Of a stretch of DNA of 64,000 nucleotides, positions 15,601 through 28,296 are shown piece after piece. Both the position numbers and the translations under genes were made by a program. The first letter of the stretch is position 1; each line of letters starts with the position of its first letter. The stretch comes from Elmis aenea. Taxonomy: Eukaryota > Arthropoda > Insecta > Coleoptera > Elmidae. The notes below the pieces were generated by a model. That model was not told where the DNA came from. It worked only from the letters and a program-made list of their open reading frames with translations, and searched no databases. The stretch spans positions 8,560,640 through 8,624,639 of the forward strand of contig OX393581.1 of NCBI GenBank assembly GCA_947652605.1, given 5' to 3'.

Positions 15601-17638
15601 TTTGTTGATCTAATTGTTGAAGTTTCTTAAAAACAAAATATTGGATCGTTTCCAAAATCATTTCTTCGTTGTAGATAAGCATAAAAAACATATCCTAAAA
15701 ATTGCAAGTCAATATCTTAAGCGGTTGAAAAATTATTCGAGAATATGTGTTGTCTCGAAAGGAGGTTAATAGTAAAGAAATTTTGCTTTCTTGAGTTAAT
15801 TGTTGAAGTTTCTCACAAACAAAATATTGGATCGTTTCCAAAATCAATTTTTCGTTGTAGATAAGCATGATAAACATATCCTAAAAGTTGCAAGTCAATA
15901 TCTTAAGCGGTTGAAAAATTATTCGAGAATATGTGTTGTCTCGAAAGGAGGTTAATAGTAAGGAAATTTTGTTTTGTTGAACTAATTGTTGAAGTTTCTT
16001 ACAAACAAAATATTGGATCGTTTCCAAAATCATTTTTTCGTTGTAGATAAGCATAATAAACATATCCTGAAAATTGCAAGTCAATATCTTAAGCAGTTGA
16101 AAAATTATTCGAGAATATGTGTTGTCTCGAAAGGAGGTTAATAGTAAGGAAATTTTGCTTTGTTGACCTAATTGTTGAAGTTTCTTAAAAACAAAATATT
16201 GGATCGTTTCCAAAATCATTTTTTCGTTGTAGATAAGCATAATAAACATATCCTGAAAATTGCAAGTCAATATCTTAAGCGGTTGAAAAATTATTCGAGA
16301 ATATGTGTCTCGAAAGGAAGTTAATAATACCTAAGGATATTTTGCTTTGTTGACCTAATTGTTGAAGTTTCTTAAAAACAAAATATTGGATCGTTTCCAA
16401 AATCATTTCTTCGTTGTAGATAAGCATAAAAAACATATCCTAAAAATTGCAAGTCAATATCTTAAGCGGTTGAAAAATTATTCGAGAATATGTGTTGTCT
16501 CGAAAGGAGGTTAATAGTAAAGAAATTTTGCTTTCTTGAGTTAATTGTTGAAGTTTCTCACAAACAAAATATTGGATCGTTTCCAAAATCATTTTTTCGT
16601 TGTAGATAAGCATGATAAACATATTCTGAAAATTTCAAGTCAATATCTTAAGCGGTTGAAAAATTATTCGAGAATATGTGTCTCGAAGGTGGGTTAATAG
16701 TAGGTACCTAAGGATATTTTGCTTTGTTGACCTAATTGTTGAAGTTTCTTAAAAACAAAATATTGGATCGTTTCCAAAATTATTTTTTCGTTGTGGATAA
16801 GCATGATAAACATATCCTGAAAATTGCAAGTCAATATCTTAAGCGGTTGAAAAATTATTCGAGAATATGTGTTGTCTCGAAAGGAGGTTAATAGTAAGGA
16901 AATTTTGTTTTGTTGAACTAATTGTTGAAGTTTCTTAAAAACAAAATATTGGATCGTTTCCAAAATTATTTTTTCGTTGTGGATAAGCATGATAAACATA
17001 TCCTGAAAATTGCAAGTCAATATCTTAAGCGGTTGAAAAATTATTCGAGAATATGTGTTGTCTCGAAAGGAGGTTAATAGTAAGGAAATTTTGTTTTGTT
17101 AAATTAATTGTTGAAGTTTCTTACAAACAAAATATTGGATCGTTTCCAAAATTATTTTTTCGTAGTAGATAAGCATGATAAACATATCCTGAAACTTGCA
17201 AGTCAATATCTTAAGCAGTTGAAAATTTATTCGAGAATATGAGTTGTCTCGAAAGGAGGTTAATAGTAAGGAAATTTTGTTTTGTTGAACTAATTGTTGA
17301 AGTTTCTTACAAACAAAATATTGGATCGTTTCCAAAATTATTTTTTCGTTGTAGATAAGCATAATAATCATATCCTGAAAATTGCAAGTCAATATCTTAA
17401 GCGGTTGAAAAATTATTCGAGAATATGTGTCTGAAAAGGAGGTTAATAGTAGGTAAGGAAATTTTGCTTTGTTGAATTAATTGTTGAAGTTTTTTACAAA
17501 CAAAATATTGGATCGTTTCCAAAATCATTTTTTCGTTGTAGATAAGCATGATAAGAATCTCCTGAAAATACAAAGTCAATATCTTAAGCGGTTGAAAAAT
17601 TATTCGAGAATATGTGTCTCGAAGGTGGGTTAATAGTA
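12610..17638. repeat. Higher-order repeat B, copy 2 with an extra 8-monomer block (5029 bp)
   Basis: Same monomer order as copy 1, plus about 1.5 kb (8 monomers) between the GGTACC sites at 15208 and 16703. Outside the extra block, diagnostic monomers align with copy 1 at a constant offset of about 3530 bp. Confidence 0.88.
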
Positions 17639-20600
17639 GGTACCTAAGGATATTTTGCTTTGTTGACCTAATTGTTGAAGTTTCTTACAAACAAAATATT
17701 GGATCGTTTCCAAAATTATTTTTTCGTTGTAGATAAGCATGATAAACATATCCTGAAAATTGCAAGTCAATATCTAAAGCAGTTGAAAAATTATTCGAGA
17801 ATATGTGTTTCGAAAGGAGGTTAATAGTAAGAAAATTTTGTTTTGTTGAACTAATTGTTGAAGTTTCTTACAAACAAAATATTGGATCGTTTCCAAAATT
17901 ATTTTTTTGTAGTAGATAAGCATAATAAACATATCCTGAAAATTGCAAGTCAATATCTTAAACAGTTGAAAAATTATTCGAGAATATGTGTCTCGAAAGG
18001 AGGTTAATAGTAAGGAAATTTTGTTTTGTTAAATTAATTGTTGAAGTTTCTTACAAACAAAATATTGGATCGTTTCCAAAATTATTTTTTCGTAGTAGAT
18101 AAGCATGATAAACATATCCTGAAAATTGCAAGTCAATATCTTAAGCAGTTGAAAATTTATTCGAGAATATGAGTTGTCTCGAAAGGAGGTTAATAGTAAG
18201 GAAATTTTGTTTTGTTGAACTAATTGTTGAAGTTTCTTACAAACAAAATATTGGATCGTTTCCAAAATTATTTTTTCGTTGTGGATAAGCATGATAAACA
18301 TATCCTGAAAATTGCAAGTCAATATCTTAAGCGGTTGAAAAATTATTCGAGAATATGTGTTGTCTCGAAAGGAGGTTAATAGTAAGGAAATTTTGTTTTG
18401 TTGAACTAATTGTTGAAGTTTCTTACAAACAAAATATTGGATCGTTTCCAAAATATATTTTTCGTTGTAGATAAGCATAATAAACATATCCTGAAAATTG
18501 CAAGTCAATATCTTAAGCGGTTGAAAAATTATTCGAGAATATGTGTCTCGAAAGGAAATTAATAATACCTAAGGATATTTTGCTTTGTTGACCTAATTGT
18601 TGAAGTTTCTTAAAAACAAAATATTGGATCGTTTCCAAAATCATTTCTTCGTTGTAGATAAGCATAAAAAACATATCCTAAAAATTGCAAGTCAATATCT
18701 TAAGCGGTTGAAAAATTATTCGAGAATATGTGTTGTCTCGAAAGGAGGTTAATAGTAAAGAAATTTTGCTTTGTTGAATTAATTGTTGAAGTTTTTTACA
18801 AACAAAATATTGGATCGTTTCCAATAATTTTTTCATTGTAGATAAGCATGATAAGAATCTCCTGAAAATACAAAGTCAATATCTTAAGCGGTTGAAAAAT
18901 TATTCGAAAATATGTGTCTGAAAAGGAGATTAATAGTAGGTAAGGAAATTTTGCTTTGTTGAATTAATTGTTGAAGTTTCTTACAAACAAAATATTGGAT
19001 CGTTTCCAAAATCATTTTTTCGTTGTAGATAAGCATGATAAACATATTCTGAAAATTTCAAGTCAATATCTTAAGCGGTTGAAAAATTATTCGAGAATAT
19101 GTGTTTCGAAAGGAGGTTAATAGTAAGGAAATTTTGTTTTGTTGAACTAATTGTTGAAGTTTCTTACAAACAAAATATTGGATCGTTTCCAAAATCATTT
19201 TTTCGTTGTAGATAAGCATAATAAACATATCCTGAAAATTCAAAGTCAATATCTTAAGCAGTTGAAAATTTATTCGAAAATATGTGTCTCGAAAGGAGGT
19301 TAATAGTAAGGAAATTTTGTTTTGTTAAACTAATTGTTGAAGTTTCTTACAAACAAAATATTGGATCGTTTCCAAAATTATTTTTTTGTAGTAGATAAGC
19401 ATAATAAACATATCCTGAAAATTGCAAGTCAATATCTTAAGCAGTTGAAAAATTATTCGAGAATATGTGTCTCGAAAGGAGGTTAATAGTAAGGAAATTT
19501 TGTTTTGTTAAATTAATTGTTGAAGTTTCTTACAAACAAAATATTGGATCGTTTCCAAAATTATTTTTTCGTAGTAGATAAGCATGATAAACATATCCTG
19601 AAACTTGCAAGTCAATATCTTAAGCAGTTGAAAATTTATTCGAGAATATGAGTTGTCTCGAAAGGAGGTTAATAGTAAGGAAATTTTGTTTTGTTGAACT
19701 AATTGTTGAAGTTTCTTAAAAACAAAATATTGGATCGTTTCCAAAATCATTTTTTCGTTGTAGATAAGCATAATAAACATATCCTGAAAATTGCAAGTCA
19801 ATATCTTAAGCGGTTGAAAAATTATTCGAGAATATGTGTCTCGAAAGGAAGTTAATAATACCTAAGGATATTTTGCTTTGTTGACCTAATTGTTGAAGTT
19901 TCTTAAAAACAAAATATTGGATCGTTTCCAAAATCATTTTTTCGTTGTAGATAAGCATAATAAACATATCCTGAAAATTGCAAGTCAATATCTTAAGCGG
20001 TTGAAAAATTATTCGAGAATATGTGTCTCGAAAGGAAGTTAATAATACCTAAGGATATTTTGCTTTGTTGACCTAATTGTTGAAGTTTCTTAAAAACAAA
20101 ATATTGGATCGTTTCCAAAATCATTTCTTCGTTGTAGATAAGCATAAAAAACATATCCTAAAAATTGCAAGTCAATATCTTAAGCGGTTGAAAAATTATT
20201 CGAGAATATGTGTTGTCTCGAAAGGAGGTTAATAGTAAAGAAATTTTGCTTTCTTGAGTTAATTGTTGAAGTTTCTCACAAACAAAATATTGGATCGTTT
20301 CCAAAATCATTTTTTCGTTGTAGATAAGCATGATAAACATATTCTGAAAATTTCAAGTCAATATCTTAAGCGGTTGAAAAATTATTCGAGAATATGTGTC
20401 TCGAAGGTGGGTTAATAGTAGGTACCTAAGGATATTTTGCTTTGTTGACCTAATTGTTGAAGTTTCTTAAAAACAAAATATTGGATCGTTTCCAAAATTA
20501 TTTTTTCGTTGTGGATAAGCATGATAAACATATCCTGAAAATTGCAAGTCAATATCTTAAGCGGTTGAAAAATTATTCGAGAATATGTGTTGTCTCGAAA

Positions 20601-21356
20601 GGAGGTTAATAGTAAGGAAATTTTGTTTTGTTGAACTAATTGTTGAAGTTTCTTAAAAACAAAATATTGGATCGTTTCCAAAATTATTTTTTCGTTGTGG
20701 ATAAGCATGATAAACATATCCTGAAAATTGCAAGTCAATATCTTAAGCGGTTGAAAAATTATTCGAGAATATGTGTTGTCTCGAAAGGAGGTTAATAGTA
20801 AGGAAATTTTGTTTTGTTAAATTAATTGTTGAAGTTTCTTACAAACAAAATATTGGATCGTTTCCAAAATTATTTTTTCGTAGTAGATAAGCATGATAAA
20901 CATATCCTGAAACTTGCAAGTCAATATCTTAAGCAGTTGAAAATTTATTCGAGAATATGAGTTGTCTCGAAAGGAGGTTAATAGTAAGGAAATTTTGTTT
21001 TGTTGAACTAATTGTTGAAGTTTCTTACAAACAAAATATTGGATCGTTTCCAAAATTATTTTTTCGTTGTAGATAAGCATAATAATCATATCCTGAAAAT
21101 TGCAAGTCAATATCTTAAGCGGTTGAAAAATTATTCGAGAATATGTGTCTGAAAAGGAGGTTAATAGTAGGTAAGGAAATTTTGCTTTGTTGAATTAATT
21201 GTTGAAGTTTTTTACAAACAAAATATTGGATCGTTTCCAAAATCATTTTTTCGTTGTAGATAAGCATGATAAGAATCTCCTGAAAATACAAAGTCAATAT
21301 CTTAAGCGGTTGAAAAATTATTCGAGAATATGTGTCTCGAAGGTGGGTTAATAGTA
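17639..21356. repeat. Higher-order repeat B, copy 3 with one extra monomer (3718 bp)
   Basis: Same order as copy 1 but about 187 bp longer. The extra monomer is a local duplication near 19806-19992. It shares the 'ggaagttaataatacct' junction with its neighbour. Confidence 0.88.
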
Positions 21357-24300
21357 GGTACCTAAGGATATTTTGCTTTGTTGACCTAATTGTTGAAGTT
21401 TCTTACAAACAAAATATTGGATCGTTTCCAAAATTATTTTTTCGTTGTAGATAAGCATGATAAACATATCCTGAAAATTGCAAGTCAATATCTAAAGCAG
21501 TTGAAAAATTATTCGAGAATATGTGTTTCGAAAGGAGGTTAATAGTAAGAAAATTTTGTTTTGTTGAACTAATTGTTGAAGTTTCTTACAAACAAAATAT
21601 TGGATCGTTTCCAAAATTATTTTTTTGTAGTAGATAAGCATAATAAACATATCCTGAAAATTGCAAGTCAATATCTTAAACAGTTGAAAAATTATTCGAG
21701 AATATGTGTCTCGAAAGGAGGTTAATAGTAAGGAAATTTTGTTTTGTTAAATTAATTGTTGAAGTTTCTTACAAACAAAATATTGGATCGTTTCCAAAAT
21801 TATTTTTTCGTAGTAGATAAGCATGATAAACATATCCTGAAAATTGCAAGTCAATATCTTAAGCAGTTGAAAATTTATTCGAGAATATGAGTTGTCTCGA
21901 AAGGAGGTTAATAGTAAGGAAATTTTGTTTTGTTGAACTAATTGTTGAAGTTTCTTACAAACAAAATATTGGATCGTTTCCAAAATTATTTTTTCGTTGT
22001 GGATAAGCATGATAAACATATCCTGAAAATTGCAAGTCAATATCTTAAGCGGTTGAAAAATTATTCGAGAATATGTGTTGTCTCGAAAGGAGGTTAATAG
22101 TAAGGAAATTTTGTTTTGTTGAACTAATTGTTGAAGTTTCTTACAAACAAAATATTGGATCGTTTCCAAAATATATTTTTCGTTGTAGATAAGCATAATA
22201 AACATATCCTGAAAATTGCAAGTCAATATCTTAAGCGGTTGAAAAATTATTCGAGAATATGTGTCTCGAAAGGAAATTAATAATACCTAAGGATATTTTG
22301 CTTTGTTGACCTAATTGTTGAAGTTTCTTAAAAACAAAATATTGGATCGTTTCCAAAATCATTTCTTCGTTGTAGATAAGCATAAAAAACATATCCTAAA
22401 AATTGCAAGTCAATATCTTAAGCGGTTGAAAAATTATTCGAGAATATGTGTTGTCTCGAAAGGAGGTTAATAGTAAAGAAATTTTGCTTTGTTGAATTAA
22501 TTGTTGAAGTTTTTTACAAACAAAATATTGGATCGTTTCCAATAATTTTTTCATTGTAGATAAGCATGATAAGAATCTCCTGAAAATACAAAGTCAATAT
22601 CTTAAGCGGTTGAAAAATTATTCGAAAATATGTGTCTGAAAAGGAGATTAATAGTAGGTAAGGAAATTTTGCTTTGTTGAATTAATTGTTGAAGTTTCTT
22701 ACAAACAAAATATTGGATCGTTTCCAAAATCATTTTTTCGTTGTAGATAAGCATGATAAACATATTCTGAAAATTTCAAGTCAATATCTTAAGCGGTTGA
22801 AAAATTATTCGAGAATATGTGTTTCGAAAGGAGGTTAATAGTAAGGAAATTTTGTTTTGTTGAACTAATTGTTGAAGTTTCTTACAAACAAAATATTGGA
22901 TCGTTTCCAAAATCATTTTTTCGTTGTAGATAAGCATAATAAACATATCCTGAAAATTCAAAGTCAATATCTTAAGCAGTTGAAAATTTATTCGAAAATA
23001 TGTGTCTCGAAAGGAGGTTAATAGTAAGGAAATTTTGTTTTGTTAAACTAATTGTTGAAGTTTCTTACAAACAAAATATTGGATCGTTTCCAAAATTATT
23101 TTTTTGTAGTAGATAAGCATAATAAACATATCCTGAAAATTGCAAGTCAATATCTTAAGCAGTTGAAAAATTATTCGAGAATATGTGTCTCGAAAGGAGG
23201 TTAATAGTAAGGAAATTTTGTTTTGTTAAATTAATTGTTGAAGTTTCTTACAAACAAAATATTGGATCGTTTCCAAAATTATTTTTTCGTAGTAGATAAG
23301 CATGATAAACATATCCTGAAACTTGCAAGTCAATATCTTAAGCAGTTGAAAATTTATTCGAGAATATGAGTTGTCTCGAAAGGAGGTTAATAGTAAGGAA
23401 ATTTTGTTTTGTTGAACTAATTGTTGAAGTTTCTTAAAAACAAAATATTGGATCGTTTCCAAAATCATTTTTTCGTTGTAGATAAGCATAATAAACATAT
23501 CCTGAAAATTGCAAGTCAATATCTTAAGCGGTTGAAAAATTATTCGAGAATATGTGTCTCGAAAGGAAGTTAATAATACCTAAGGATATTTTGCTTTGTT
23601 GACCTAATTGTTGAAGTTTCTTAAAAACAAAATATTGGATCGTTTCCAAAATCATTTCTTCGTTGTAGATAAGCATAAAAAACATATCCTAAAAATTGCA
23701 AGTCAATATCTTAAGCGGTTGAAAAATTATTCGAGAATATGTGTTGTCTCGAAAGGAGGTTAATAGTAAAGAAATTTTGCTTTCTTGAGTTAATTGTTGA
23801 AGTTTCTCACAAACAAAATATTGGATCGTTTCCAAAATCATTTTTTCGTTGTAGATAAGCATGATAAACATATTCTGAAAATTTCAAGTCAATATCTTAA
23901 GCGGTTGAAAAATTATTCGAGAATATGTGTCTCGAAGGTGGGTTAATAGTAGGTACCTAAGGATATTTTGCTTTGTTGACCTAATTGTTGAAGTTTCTTA
24001 AAAACAAAATATTGGATCGTTTCCAAAATTATTTTTTCGTTGTGGATAAGCATGATAAACATATCCTGAAAATTGCAAGTCAATATCTTAAGCGGTTGAA
24101 AAATTATTCGAGAATATGTGTTGTCTCGAAAGGAGGTTAATAGTAAGGAAATTTTGTTTTGTTGAACTAATTGTTGAAGTTTCTTAAAAACAAAATATTG
24201 GATCGTTTCCAAAATCATTTTTTCGTTGTAGATAAGCATAATAAACATATCCTGAAAATTGCAAGTCAATATCTTAAGCGGTTGAAAAATTATTCGAGAA

Positions 24301-24884
24301 TATGTGTCTCGAAAGGAAGTTAATAATACCTAAGGATATTTTGCTTTGTTGATCTAATTGTTGAAGTTTCTTAAAAACAAAATATTGGATCGTTTCCAAA
24401 ATCATTTCTTCGTTGTAGATAAGCATAAAAAACATATCCTAAAAATTGCAAGTCAATATCTTAAGCGGTTGAAAAATTATTCGAGAATATGTGTTGTCTC
24501 GAAAGGAGGTTAATAGTAAAGAAATTTTGCTTTCTTGAGTTAATTGTTGAAGTTTCTCACAAACAAAATATTGGATCGTTTCCAAAATCAATTTTTCGTT
24601 GTAGATAAGCATGATAAACATATCCTAAAAGTTGCAAGTCAATATCTTAAGCGGTTGAAAAATTATTCGAGAATATGTGTTGTCTCGAAAGGAGGTTAAT
24701 AGTAAGGAAATTTTGTTTTGTTGAACTAATTGTTGAAGTTTCTTACAAACAAAATATTGGATCGTTTCCAAAATCATTTTTTCGTTGTAGATAAACATAA
24801 TAAACATATCCTGAAAATTGCAAGTCAATATCTTAAGCGGTTGAAAAATTATTCGAGAATATGTGTCTCGAAAGGAGGTTAATA
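21357..24884. repeat. Higher-order repeat B, copy 4, cut by the array end
   Basis: Begins at GGTACC 21357. From 23952 on it follows copy 2 (constant offset 8744 bp), including the start of copy 2's extra block, and then the array stops at 24884. It is therefore a truncated long-form unit. Confidence 0.85.
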
Positions 24885-26918
24885 CAATAAGTAAATTAAC
24901 ATAGTTCACCTTTAAATAAAAACAAATTTGGCGTGGTTATTTGATACTTCTGGTAATCCAGTGGTAAAAGCCCCAAGGTCACAATTTCACAACCATTTTC
25001 TTAATCTAACAAAAAAACTGCCCAAGTTAAATTCAAATTATTATATTACAGTAATGTATTACATTAATATACTATTTTTTTTGCGTTTTAAAATATGCGT
25101 GTCAAGATTTTTGTATAAATAGTTTCTGACAAAAAGTCAGTGGTAGTACTCTGGTCATCCATAAGTAATCAATATTGCAATAAGTATGACATAAAGCTTG
25201 CCATAAATGGACAATTCACGTTAATTTTTAAACATTCTAGTAGCCAATTGTCTATTCTGCAGTTTATTAATTTATTATTAAAACAAACATGTAATAATCA
25301 AAAATTTACTCAAAACTGTAACATTGACACAATTTTCAAGGAAACGCTTTAATCACAGACAATTTTTGGCATGCATAAAATTAAAATTAACTTATCGTTT
25401 TTTAAAACTTGACATACAAATTACGTGAATTGAAACAAAATACCATGTGTAAAACAAGATAAGATTAATCTTGCATACAGTTTACAGAACATTAGCAAAA
25501 TTAAATTCGACAAGCCAAATTCGGTTATTATAAATAACTTCTTTATTCATATCGGGTTTCGTTGTTTTTGCTTAATTTTATGTCTAATTTAGTTTACAGG
25601 GTTTGTCGCTAAAATTTATTTTCTTTCGTATAATAATAAATATTTGTAGATGTAAATAATTTTCAACTTTAAGTTAAAATGGCTAAATGTTATGACTTCG
25701 AAATCCCAACAAAATGTTAAGAATATAATTGAGCAGACCGTTGATCTTTGCTATTTATCAATCTTAATAATTTATAATGTCTAATTTAAGAAAGAACACG
25801 TTGCATGTGTGGTAATTGGACAAGAATAATTCTTAATTTCCACCATTTTTTACTTTTAGAATCCTGAAATTAACGTATACACTATACACAAATAAAGAAA
25901 TTGTCTTTAATAAAAAAAAATACTTCAAAACTAATAATTTTTTTCTCTATAAAATTGCATTTTCGCTGATAAAGAAGATTACGTTGTTCACTTTTTACAT
26001 AATTATTATATTAGTGTCAAATCGAGTCTTTGTAAATTTAGTTAACCTAACAAAATCACCAAGTGACAAAATAAATTATAGGTAAACACTTTTACACGAA
26101 AAAATGTGGTAAGTCCTAGTACAGAAAATTTTAAAAAATTATTTTTGTAATCCAATGTACCAATTCTTAGCTGTGAATATCTATTTTTTTAAATCTTTTT
26201 AACTAAGATTTTTGGAAGACACTTAAATCTTGATTCGTGAAATTTAATTTTAGATTCACTAAATTCTATCTACTATCATCGTTTTTATTTTTACCAAGTA
26301 ACAGGATTTCCATTAAATGCATAAAACTGCAGGAAATAAAAACCTATTTTTAGAATACAGATTTCTTTGATGTCAGCATGTCTTTCACAAGTCATGATTG
26401 TATTAAATCCTTTTTTCTAAATGCAGACGACCTTTATAAGCACAGTGATGTATCAGATAAATTCGTCAAAGGACAACAAAGCCAACTTTATGTACATTCT
26501 AATAAGATTTAAAGCTTATGGACATGCGAAATACGAAAGTAGGTTTTGGAAAAATGTGACATACATTTTGTTTTCAAATTACAATTAACACATGCATAAA
26601 CGGTGTTGTATTATAAAATAGAACGACGACCCTGATTTTTTACCGATAATGCTTAATTATTTAGCATATAAGTTGCAAGGAAGTGCTCAACGTGGAATAA
26701 TATTAAAGATAATTATAGCTTGCAAAAAGGTGACACTAATTAATAAATGGATACTGTATGCGACCTGTGACAATTTTTTTTACTGTAAACAAGCAGTTAA
26801 TAACCTATGGTAGACCAACAGCTACAAGTCTGTGACACAGCTCAATAACTCTTTTAGTTGTTGGAAAAATTTCGTAGTATTACACTAAACATGATTTTTA
26901 AATTAAAGTAGATAGATA
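24885..26918. other. AT-rich non-repetitive spacer, no gene seen
   Basis: About 2 kb of AT-rich sequence immediately after the satellite. Short open frames exist on both strands, but none resembles a known protein or has convincing splice sites. No terminal repeats or RNA gene were recognised. Confidence 0.6.
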
Positions 26919-27065
26919 ATACCCAGTTCCCAAGTAATGCCTCAACCCTTAAGGGGGAACTAAAGGCACGCAATAAAACAGCTTTCGTAGTTCAAGTTTT
27001 TCTCTCACACTAATTATCCAAAGTACTTAAAAATTTGTAAGTAAAAAGATTTTTGGTTCGAGAAT

Positions 27066-27207
27066 GGCGGTACAGACTCGATTTTTAAAAAAGTTAATAC
27101 TGTTAAGCATAAAAAAAATATTAAAAACTGGCTAAAAATTGACGTCTGTTTACACCATCAATATTTGTAAACTATTGGCTAAAATTAAAATATCGTCCTG
27201 TACCGCC
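27066..27207. repeat. Inverted repeat GGCGGTACAG / CTGTACCGCC
   Basis: A perfect 10-bp inverted pair (27066-27075 and 27198-27207), with weaker pairing around it, encloses about 120 bp. It lies inside the TTAA-flanked structure and may be a remnant of a small foldback element. Confidence 0.5.
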
Positions 27208-27420
27208 GTTAAGGAACATGTTTTTAATAATTGTTGTTAATTTGAAATAAATTTATTCACAATCTTTTTCTAAAAACTTGAACTAAGAAACCCATTTTTT
27301 AAGGAAATTTCACTTGTACTTTCCGAAGCGAAGGCGCTGCAATACCCCACCATTTTAAAGCCGTATGTCTGTTCTACAACATATATCTACAACACAAAAA
27401 ATGACAGGAAAATCTAAACG

Positions 27421-28296
27421 TCAATTTATTGTTATAGAATCTATACCATCTCTTAAAATCGAAGGGAAAATGTCGGCTCCCAATAACATGTCTATTTTAC
27501 GTGGCGTTACAAATTGTGGGTCTGCCAACTTAAGGTTTGTGGTATGTGTCCAATTTTCCGAATTAATAGTTGTGGACGGCATTTCCGTACATACATGCGG
27601 CAAAATCATGAAGTCGACATTAAATTTAGGTTTAAGAATACATGTGGTAAAACTGGTAGATTCGCACGAAAAGGTACGATTCAAGCCATGGATGGGAATA
27701 TTTACTGAGGCTCGGGACAGCCCTAATTTCTTAACGCAACTATCAGTACCTAATAAAATTTGTCTGACTGGCACTATCTAATAATACACGAAGCGTTTGA
27801 TAATTTCCCCAACAGTCTAACACATCAACTAAGGCTGTCGATAACAAAACAGTGTTTCGAGATGAAGAGGTGTCGTTAAGCTATTGACTTGATTCAAAAG
27901 TAAGTTTGGAGTTTCATCCAAAGGTGAATGAGTAATTTCCGATTCTTTACTCGTAGATACGTGCTCGGATGAAGACCATTTGATTTTGTTTTCAAAGTGA
28001 AATAAGGTATGATGCCTGCTATAGCAAATACGACAATTTAAAGTTGAGTTACAATCCTTCATTTTATGAAACGAGCTCAAACAATAAATACAAAGGTTTT
28101 TGCCTTTAATGAATAGAAATTTATCATTTGTGGTTTTTTCAAGAAAATTCGAACATCTATGAAGTGCGTGTGGCGACCGACAACAAAGACAACTACTATT
28201 ATTTGCGTTTGCTACAAAAGAAGCGGTTGAATTTAAATTTCGATTAGACCAACTGGTTCGATTAGGCGATAATACGACATGATTTGTTCGACTTTT
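27421..28296 (-). pseudogene. Bel/Pao-type LTR retrotransposon fragment (Gag zinc-knuckle region and aspartic protease), decayed
   Basis: Read on the minus strand, 28200-28000 encodes a cysteine/histidine-rich stretch. It has a CLCC...H...C cluster, then NLCIYC, SFHKMKDC, a CRIC motif and RHHTLFHF, the paired zinc-knuckle pattern typical of Bel/Pao Gag. Downstream, a frame from 27774 to 27421 resembles the DUF1758 aspartic protease. It has the IDMLLGADIFPSIL segment and the IPIHGLNRTF segment. The usual protease start with its DSG catalytic triplet appears as TDS with no following G, so the active site is probably lost. The two parts lie in different frames and are separated by stops. No LTRs, reverse transcriptase or integrase are visible. 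The family assignment comes from motif order and is fairly secure; the element is a dead internal fragment. Confidence 0.8.

Larger units (their letters stand above)
1..24884. repeat. Satellite DNA array, ~186-bp monomer, about 133 copies
   Basis: Head-to-tail copies of an AT-rich monomer of about 184-190 bp fill this stretch without interruption. Each unit runs from AAGGAAATTTTG through ATTGTTGAAGTTTCTTA, ACAAAATATTGGATCGTTT, GTAGATAAGCAT and AAGTCAATATCTTAAGC to TTCGAG...CTCGAAAGGAGGTTAATAG. Monomers differ by single-base changes and a few recurring indels: a 3-bp TGT insertion before CTCGAA, ACCT or AGGT insertions before AAGGA, and an 'aggtgggtt' variant next to GGTACC. The minus-strand reading frame stays open over many monomers because 186 is 62 codons, but there is no sign of a gene. 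The array is cut by the left window edge. On the right it stops inside a monomer and passes directly into unrelated sequence. This is typical of centromeric, pericentromeric or intercalary heterochromatic satellite; which one cannot be told from the sequence alone. Confidence 0.97.

Noticed and set aside
1..24884. AAAGGAGG in each monomer resembling a bacterial ribosome binding site
   Set aside because: The window is a eukaryotic genome with introns; the motif is simply part of the satellite monomer.
1..24884. TTTCGTTGTAGATAA in the monomer resembling a CENP-B box
   Set aside because: The TTCG-4-A half matches, but the essential CGGG half is TAAG, so the box is incomplete.
1..24884. Regularly spaced repeats suggestive of a CRISPR array
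   Set aside because: The repeats are contiguous ~186-bp monomers without unique spacers, in a eukaryote.
298..24909. Dozens of 60-159-residue open frames on the minus strand encoding variants of one 62-residue repeat
   Set aside because: They are readings of satellite monomers whose length is a multiple of three. Frame-breaking indels are common and there are no splice or promoter signals.
27365..27781. 138-codon plus-strand frame opposite the Bel/Pao protease
   Set aside because: It is the antisense shadow of the retroelement protease, whose motifs are on the minus strand.
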